Assembly: GCA_902464115.1 (NCBI GenBank)
Contig: CABQIF010000082.1
Location: forward strand, 1 to 9,631
Reading direction: 5' to 3'
Length of the DNA stretch: 9,631 nucleotides
Source: an uncultured Ruminococcus sp.
Lineage (GTDB): Bacteria > Bacillota > Clostridia > Oscillospirales > Ruminococcaceae
The notes under the pieces are model-generated. The model saw only the letters and a list, made by a program, of their open reading frames with translations, was not told the origin of the DNA and did no database searches. Below, piece by piece: positions 6,489-9,631 of this stretch. Made by a program: the position numbers and the translations under genes. Within the stretch, counting starts at the first letter, position 1; the number at the start of each line of letters is the position of its first letter.

Positions 6489-7223
6489 TCAATTCAGCGG
6501 CTCCATGACTTCGCCGGTTTCCGGGTCCACACGCAGTGCATCTTCTGTATCATAGCCCACATTTTTACTAAGTGCCTTTACCTGTTCTGTCATAGCTGCG
6601 ATCAGCGGATATTCTTCCGGTGACAATGCCCGTTCTACGGCAAACTGTGCCTGCGAATAGCTCATGCCTGTGCTGCTAATGGCCTTTTTCAGTGTGAACT
6701 TTGTCACAACAGCATTGGAATTCTTGTATTTGGGAATCACACGCATCAGATAGCGGGTAAAGGACTTCAGAGAACCGGTAGGCAGAGACAGAATTACCGG
6801 GAAAATATCGCCTTCCCGAAGCAGATACAAACGACGGCGGTTCTTGCAGGCTTTTGCACCATTTTTTCCAGATCCATACTGATTCAGTGGGCAGGAATCG
6901 CAGCTGCCGCCGGGATTTCCTTCCCCATGATGTCCGTCAAAACTGCCGCAGTCCGGTGGATTGGAGCCACCCTGATATTCGCTTTGGTAGTAGGCATTCA
7001 AAGAATGCTGATAGAGGATCACAGCTGAAAATGTTTTTACCGTGTCCGGTTCCTCTGGATTCTCACCGGGAATTTCAAACATCACACCGCCGCCGGACGG
7101 GATCTTAACTCGTTCAAATGCAGCAGATAAGCCGTCCATTTCTGCACACATCACATCGGCAAGATCAAAGTCCTGCAGAGCAAGGAAGCCTGTTTGGTTG
7201 GTTTCCATCATTTCATTTTTCAT
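6489..7223 (-). CDS. Four-cysteine phage replication protein, putative ssDNA-binding
   Basis: 244 aa. N-terminal about 1-85 holds short strands; about 90-128 is a Gly/Asn-rich segment with four Cys (C92, C108, C111, C126; CX15CX2CX14C), likely binding one zinc. Then come RRLYLLREGDIFPVILSLP (130-148) and a basic helix/loop region to about 180; the last 30 residues are acidic (TEDALRVDPETGEVME). A compact zinc-stabilised body plus an acidic tail is what a single-strand-binding protein would show, and in similar phage operons an SSB-like gene sits just before Pol A. This function is inferred, not recognised by family name. Start chosen at 7223: AAAGG lies 9 nt upstream and the ATG falls 13 nt after the previous stop; the longer frame begins with TTG at 7289 inside the upstream gene. 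Confidence 0.65.
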   Translation of the reverse strand: MKNEMMETNQTGFLALQDFDLADVMCAEMDGLSAAFERVKIPSGGGVMFEIPGENPEEPDTVKTFSAVILYQHSLNAYYQSEYQGGSNPPDCGSFDGHHGEGNPGGSCDSCPLNQYGSGKNGAKACKNRRRLYLLREGDIFPVILSLPTGSLKSFTRYLMRVIPKYKNSNAVVTKFTLKKAISSTGMSYSQAQFAVERALSPEEYPLIAAMTEQVKALSKNVGYDTEDALRVDPETGEVMEPLN

Positions 7224-7236
7224 TGATTTCATCCTT

Positions 7237-7653
7237 TCATTTTGCAGATTGGCGAACAGATACAGAGGTCTGTTCATAGATATGGACAAGACCGCTCAGC
7301 CACTCTGGTACAATATCCTGATTTTCTGCGATCTGCTCTTTGACAAAAGCAGACAGACTATTGGCATTGACAGTTTCATAGACCAGATCTCCGCAGCCGT
7401 TTTCTTTCAAGGCTGCATACAGTTCTTCTTTGCGTCCTGCCACAGCAGAGGCACGAATTTTGGTGGTCAGGGCAAACATCGTTCCGGCACGCGTGAAATT
7501 CTGTGTTTCTGTTTCTGCCATCAGCATAGAAAGCTGATAATCTGCCTGTTCAATTTCAGCGTTAATTTCTTTCAATCGTTGTTCTGCATTCTTCTTTTCC
7601 TCACGGAGTTGTTTCAGATGCTCCGCAAGTTCATACATATTCTGTGTTTGCAT
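7237..7653 (-). CDS. Coiled-coil phage protein of unknown function
   Basis: 138 aa. Residues about 6-45 form a strong charged coiled coil (EHLKQLREEKKNAEQRLKEI onward); about 50-70 look like beta strands (FTRAGTMFALTTKIRAS); about 73-110 are helical with an ETVNANSLSAFVKE segment. No catalytic motif is visible and I cannot assign a family with confidence. AAGGAG lies 6 nt before the ATG, and the gene begins 1 nt after the SNF2 stop, so expression is coupled. Small coiled-coil proteins of this layout are common beside SNF2 helicases and SSB-like genes in Firmicutes siphophages and may act as helicase or SSB partners; that is inference from position. Confidence 0.7.
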   Translation of the reverse strand: MQTQNMYELAEHLKQLREEKKNAEQRLKEINAEIEQADYQLSMLMAETETQNFTRAGTMFALTTKIRASAVAGRKEELYAALKENGCGDLVYETVNANSLSAFVKEQIAENQDIVPEWLSGLVHIYEQTSVSVRQSAK

Positions 7654-7654
7654 T

Positions 7655-9094
7655 TCAAACTCCTTCCTGAAATGGGTTCATTCCGTTCCGATAATCGTCT
7701 ACCAGCGTTCTCGCTAAATCCACCTTATCCCGCAGAGAACGGAGAATTTTAGCATCCACAGTATTCTTTGCAATCAGATAAATGTACAGGCAGTTCTCTG
7801 TCTGAGAGACTCTGTGGATTCTTGCTTTTGCCTGTTCAAAGTTGCTCATGCTGTAATCAAGCGAATAGAACACCATCGTGGATGCTGCTGTCAAAGTAAT
7901 GCCCAGTCCTGCCGCTGCGATCTGTCCTACAAAGACCTTACAGTCTGCATCTTCCTGAAATCTGCGGATTTCCTCTGCACGGTCAGAAATACCACCACGC
8001 ACAGACGCATAGCCGATCTGTTTTTGTTCCAGCAGTTTCTGAATCTCGTTCAGTTCCGGCACAAATCTTGCCATGATGACCAGCTTTTTTCCTTCTGCAA
8101 GCATGGTGTCCAGAATATCGGACAGGGCATCCAGTTTTGCTGTGCTGACAGAAGTGATACTTCCGGCATCGTCTGTGAGATAACCGCCTGTCATCTGCGA
8201 CAAACGCAGCATTTTTGTCAGTACATTCACTGCTGATACTTCAGAATTTGAAAGCTCCGCAAAGCTTTCTTTTTCCAGCTGCTTGTATAGTTTCATTGCT
8301 TTCGGTTCCAGTTCTACCGTGCGGATCTCCTCGGTAATTTGAGGCAAATCCAGACATTCTGCCTTAGTTACACGATAGGCAACGGAATGCAGTTTTTGCA
8401 GGAATTCATCCATCATCTGCTTTCGGAAAACCGGAATGTGATTGCCGTATCCGCACATATCGAAATAACGACTGCGAAAAGCATAGAAGCTTGTCCCGAA
8501 GATCTCTTTATTCAGAAAACGATACTGGGAAAAGACATCCAGTTCTTTGTTGGTGATGAGTGTTCCAGTCAGAAGCAGCTTATATCTTGACTTGTCTCCG
8601 AGATGGTGCATGGCTTTGGACTGCGATGTACGATTTTCTTTGATCTTATGTGCCTCATCTGCTATGATAAGGTCGGCATGAAAGGCAAGAAGGTCTTTCT
8701 CCAATCGCCATGCAGATTCATAATTGACAACAGCGATTTGCAAATCATTCCCATGCAGCTTGGAAAGCTGTTCTTTCTTCTGGGAACTGCTGCCTTTCAG
8801 AACAGTCAGCTGATATGGAAAAGCGGCAAAATGTGCAAATTCCTGTTCCCAGACAGAGAGAATAGACAGTGGTGCTGTGATCAGGATTCTTCTGATATAT
8901 CGATACTGATACAGAATTCCAACAATGGCAATGCTGGTGATGGTCTTTCCGCAGCCCATTTCCATGAGCAGTGCCACGCCATTACTGTGTGTCTCTGAGG
9001 GCAGGATGCCGAAGCGTTCGCAGGCAAAGCGGCAGGCGGATTGTTGATGGCGATAGAGCGTTGCTTTAAGGGGGATTTTTAGAACTTCTTTCAC
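7655..9094 (-). CDS. SNF2-type DEAH helicase/ATPase (phage)
   Basis: 479 aa, superfamily 2 SNF2-like. Residue RHQ (15-17) is the Q-motif region; Walker A is EMGCGKT (45-51); Ia is ITAPLSILSVWEQE (72-85); DEAH is at 146-149; LLLTGT (173-178) is motif III. In the second RecA-like domain, VIMARF (339-344) is motif IV, QIAAAGLGITLTAA (391-404) is motif V, and QAKARIHRVSQ (421-431) is motif VI, keeping R425 and R428 but with Ala where SNF2 usually has Asp. It has no long SNF2 insertions, as is usual for phage versions. It probably remodels or unwinds branched DNA or strips proteins at the phage fork. GTG start at 9094 with AGGAG 6 nt upstream, overlapping the stop of the preceding gene's region (8-nt gap). 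Confidence 0.92.
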   Translation of the reverse strand: MKEVLKIPLKATLYRHQQSACRFACERFGILPSETHSNGVALLMEMGCGKTITSIAIVGILYQYRYIRRILITAPLSILSVWEQEFAHFAAFPYQLTVLKGSSSQKKEQLSKLHGNDLQIAVVNYESAWRLEKDLLAFHADLIIADEAHKIKENRTSQSKAMHHLGDKSRYKLLLTGTLITNKELDVFSQYRFLNKEIFGTSFYAFRSRYFDMCGYGNHIPVFRKQMMDEFLQKLHSVAYRVTKAECLDLPQITEEIRTVELEPKAMKLYKQLEKESFAELSNSEVSAVNVLTKMLRLSQMTGGYLTDDAGSITSVSTAKLDALSDILDTMLAEGKKLVIMARFVPELNEIQKLLEQKQIGYASVRGGISDRAEEIRRFQEDADCKVFVGQIAAAGLGITLTAASTMVFYSLDYSMSNFEQAKARIHRVSQTENCLYIYLIAKNTVDAKILRSLRDKVDLARTLVDDYRNGMNPFQEGV

Positions 9095-9102
9095 TTTTTC
9101 TC

Positions 9103-9441
9103 CTATGCTTTGTATGGACGATATGTATCTGAACCAAATCTGGCAAGAATTTGCTTTAGTATTCGGCTTTGGTATACATCCGCCTTTTGCAGCAGTTCTT
9201 CCAGAACTGTAACTTCTTCTTTTGACAGCAGATTTTTATTTGGAGCATACCATTCCGGTATCTGTACTCCGCCACCGTTTCCGCTAAAAGTTTCAAGGGG
9301 ATATTTCAGCATGAGTGCTCGTATGTCCCGGCGAATCGTTTTTTCTGAAACATGAAATTCATGCATTAAAATTGGAACTGTGCTTTTCCGACGGGAAATC
9401 AGTAATTTCAAAATCTCTTCTCGCCGTTCTACGAGACCCAT
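9103..9441 (-). CDS. Small DeoR/WYL-type HTH regulator
   Basis: 112 aa. A winged helix-turn-helix fills about 3-45: RREEILKLLISRRKSTVPIL, then FHVSEKTIRRDI (29-40), the recognition helix pattern of DeoR/HTH_11 proteins. GNGGGVQIPEW (54-64) is the wing/linker typical of WYL-family regulators. The C-terminal 48 residues are helical and there is no WYL or sugar-binding effector domain, so it is a minimal DNA-binding protein rather than an obvious truncation (no broken frame follows). First gene of the replication operon and next to palindromic sites at 9484-9506, it may control its own promoter. Start at ATG 9441: GGGG/AAAGG lies 8-9 nt upstream; a GTG at 9450 would sit directly on that site. 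Confidence 0.8.
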   Translation of the reverse strand: MGLVERREEILKLLISRRKSTVPILMHEFHVSEKTIRRDIRALMLKYPLETFSGNGGGVQIPEWYAPNKNLLSKEEVTVLEELLQKADVYQSRILKQILARFGSDTYRPYKA

Positions 9442-9470
9442 GTCTTTCACCCCCTTTCCGATGTATTTTT

Positions 9471-9476
9471 ATTCTA
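9471..9476 (-). promoter_or_regulatory. Candidate -10 of the replication operon
   Basis: TAGAAT on the minus strand, about 30 nt before the HTH gene ATG. No acceptable -35 is seen at 16-18 bp; that position is covered by the palindrome at 9484-9506. If real, the promoter would be blocked or activated by whatever binds the palindrome. Weak call. Confidence 0.3.
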
Positions 9477-9483
9477 CAACCCA

Positions 9484-9506
9484 AACTGGTCAGGTCGTGA
9501 CCAGTT
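9484..9506. promoter_or_regulatory. Perfect 9+9 bp palindromic operator
   Basis: AACTGGTCA and TGACCAGTT arms with a 5-bp spacer (GGTCG). A dimeric repressor or activator site is the natural reading. It lies 43 bp upstream of the HTH gene start, over the -12 to -35 zone of the only visible -10. Confidence 0.65.
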
Positions 9507-9537
9507 CGAAAAAGATTCACAGAAGTTTCACAAAATG

Positions 9538-9553
9538 AATTCTTTCAAGAATT
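9538..9553. repeat. 16-bp palindrome
   Basis: AATTCTT and AAGAATT arms around TC. It lies in the AT-rich control region upstream of the replication operon. It may be a protein site; no independent support. Confidence 0.35.
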
Positions 9554-9561
9554 ACAAAACA

Positions 9562-9598
9562 CCGACAAGGTACAGAAAAAAATTCTGCACCTCATCGG
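9562..9598. repeat. 37-nt interrupted inverted repeat / hairpin
   Basis: Paired blocks: CCGA (9562-9565) with TCGG (9595-9598), AGGT (9568-9571) with ACCT (9589-9592), and CAGAA (9573-9577) with TTCTG (9583-9587), with symmetric mismatches and a 5-A loop. On the minus strand a TGTTTT tail follows, so it may be the terminator of a gene to the right of the window; otherwise a regulatory hairpin or operator. Confidence 0.5.
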
Positions 9599-9615
9599 AT
9601 GTTCTCACTTTTTTA

Positions 9616-9631
9616 CCAAACTGGTCAGCCA
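9616..9631. repeat. Second operator half-site at window edge
   Basis: CCAAACTGGTCAG at 9616-9628 repeats 9481-9493 exactly (13/13). It is the left arm of the palindrome at 9484-9506 plus flank; the matching right arm would fall just past position 9631. Spacing between the two is 135 bp. Confidence 0.65.

Noticed and set aside
5861..6508. 215-aa plus-strand open frame
   Set aside because: Antisense to the exonuclease part of the DNA polymerase, whose motifs are intact; no ribosome site or recognisable fold.
7224..7289. TTG start at 7289 for the four-cysteine protein
   Set aside because: It would overlap the upstream gene by 53 nt, while ATG 7223 has AAAGG at 9 nt.
7042..7752. 236-aa plus-strand open frame
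   Set aside because: It runs antisense across three minus-strand genes with good ribosome sites; its translation is Cys/Phe/Ser-rich with no domain, typical of a shadow frame.
9511..9533. Two TTCAC-type direct repeats 12 bp apart
   Set aside because: Only 5-6 matching bases each in AT-rich DNA; expected by chance.
1..9631. CRISPR array, tRNA, rRNA, insertion sequence, anti-phage defence system
   Set aside because: No regular spacer-repeat array, cloverleaf, transposase or defence-type gene pair seen; SNF2 and VRR-NUC genes could recall defence islands but are embedded in a phage replication operon with Pol A and primase.

Overview
The window is almost entirely the early/replication module of a tailed phage or prophage, ending at the switch to its packaging (late) genes. 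All ten convincing genes and two partial or short accessory ones lie on the minus strand, so the module reads from the right edge (about 9450) to the left edge (1). Strong AGGAG-type ribosome sites, DUF1492 proteins, a DeoR/WYL-type helix-turn-helix protein, a stand-alone VRR-NUC protein and moderate GC point to a Firmicutes host, most likely a gut Clostridia member (Oscillospiraceae/Lachnospiraceae-like). This host assignment is inference. No integrase, attachment site or bacterial housekeeping gene is visible, so prophage and free phage cannot be told apart.

Layout in transcription order. (1) 9451-9631 is a non-coding control region with a perfect 9+9 bp palindrome, a second copy of its half-site at the window edge, and two other inverted repeats. 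(2) 9441-1642 is one tight operon of seven genes with gaps of 1-13 nt or 4-nt ATGA overlaps: small HTH regulator, SNF2-type helicase, coiled-coil protein, four-cysteine putative ssDNA-binding protein, family A DNA polymerase with proofreading domain, DUF4406 nucleotide-enzyme-like protein, and a large primase/SF3 helicase. (3) 1641-1479 is an AT-rich gap with tandem 9-mers and a TATAAT box. (4) 1478-784 holds a VRR-NUC nuclease and a DUF1492 sigma-region-4-like protein, coupled by ATGA. (5) 787-666 holds four 10-bp-phased repeats, a good sigma-70-type promoter and, directly downstream, an intrinsic terminator. (6) 642-1 holds a second sigma-region-4-like protein with a Cys-rich tail, then an HNH endonuclease cut by the window edge; in such phages the small and large terminase genes normally follow.

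Together the operon encodes a nearly self-sufficient replisome: priming and unwinding (primase/helicase), synthesis and proofreading (Pol A), probable single-strand binding (Zn protein), and fork or recombination helpers (SNF2, VRR-NUC). The DUF1492 protein at the operon's end is the obvious candidate to switch on the late promoter beside it, whose transcript must pass a terminator before the first late gene. That promoter/repeat/terminator cassette is the most interesting element here. Function calls rest on motif reading alone; no database search was possible.
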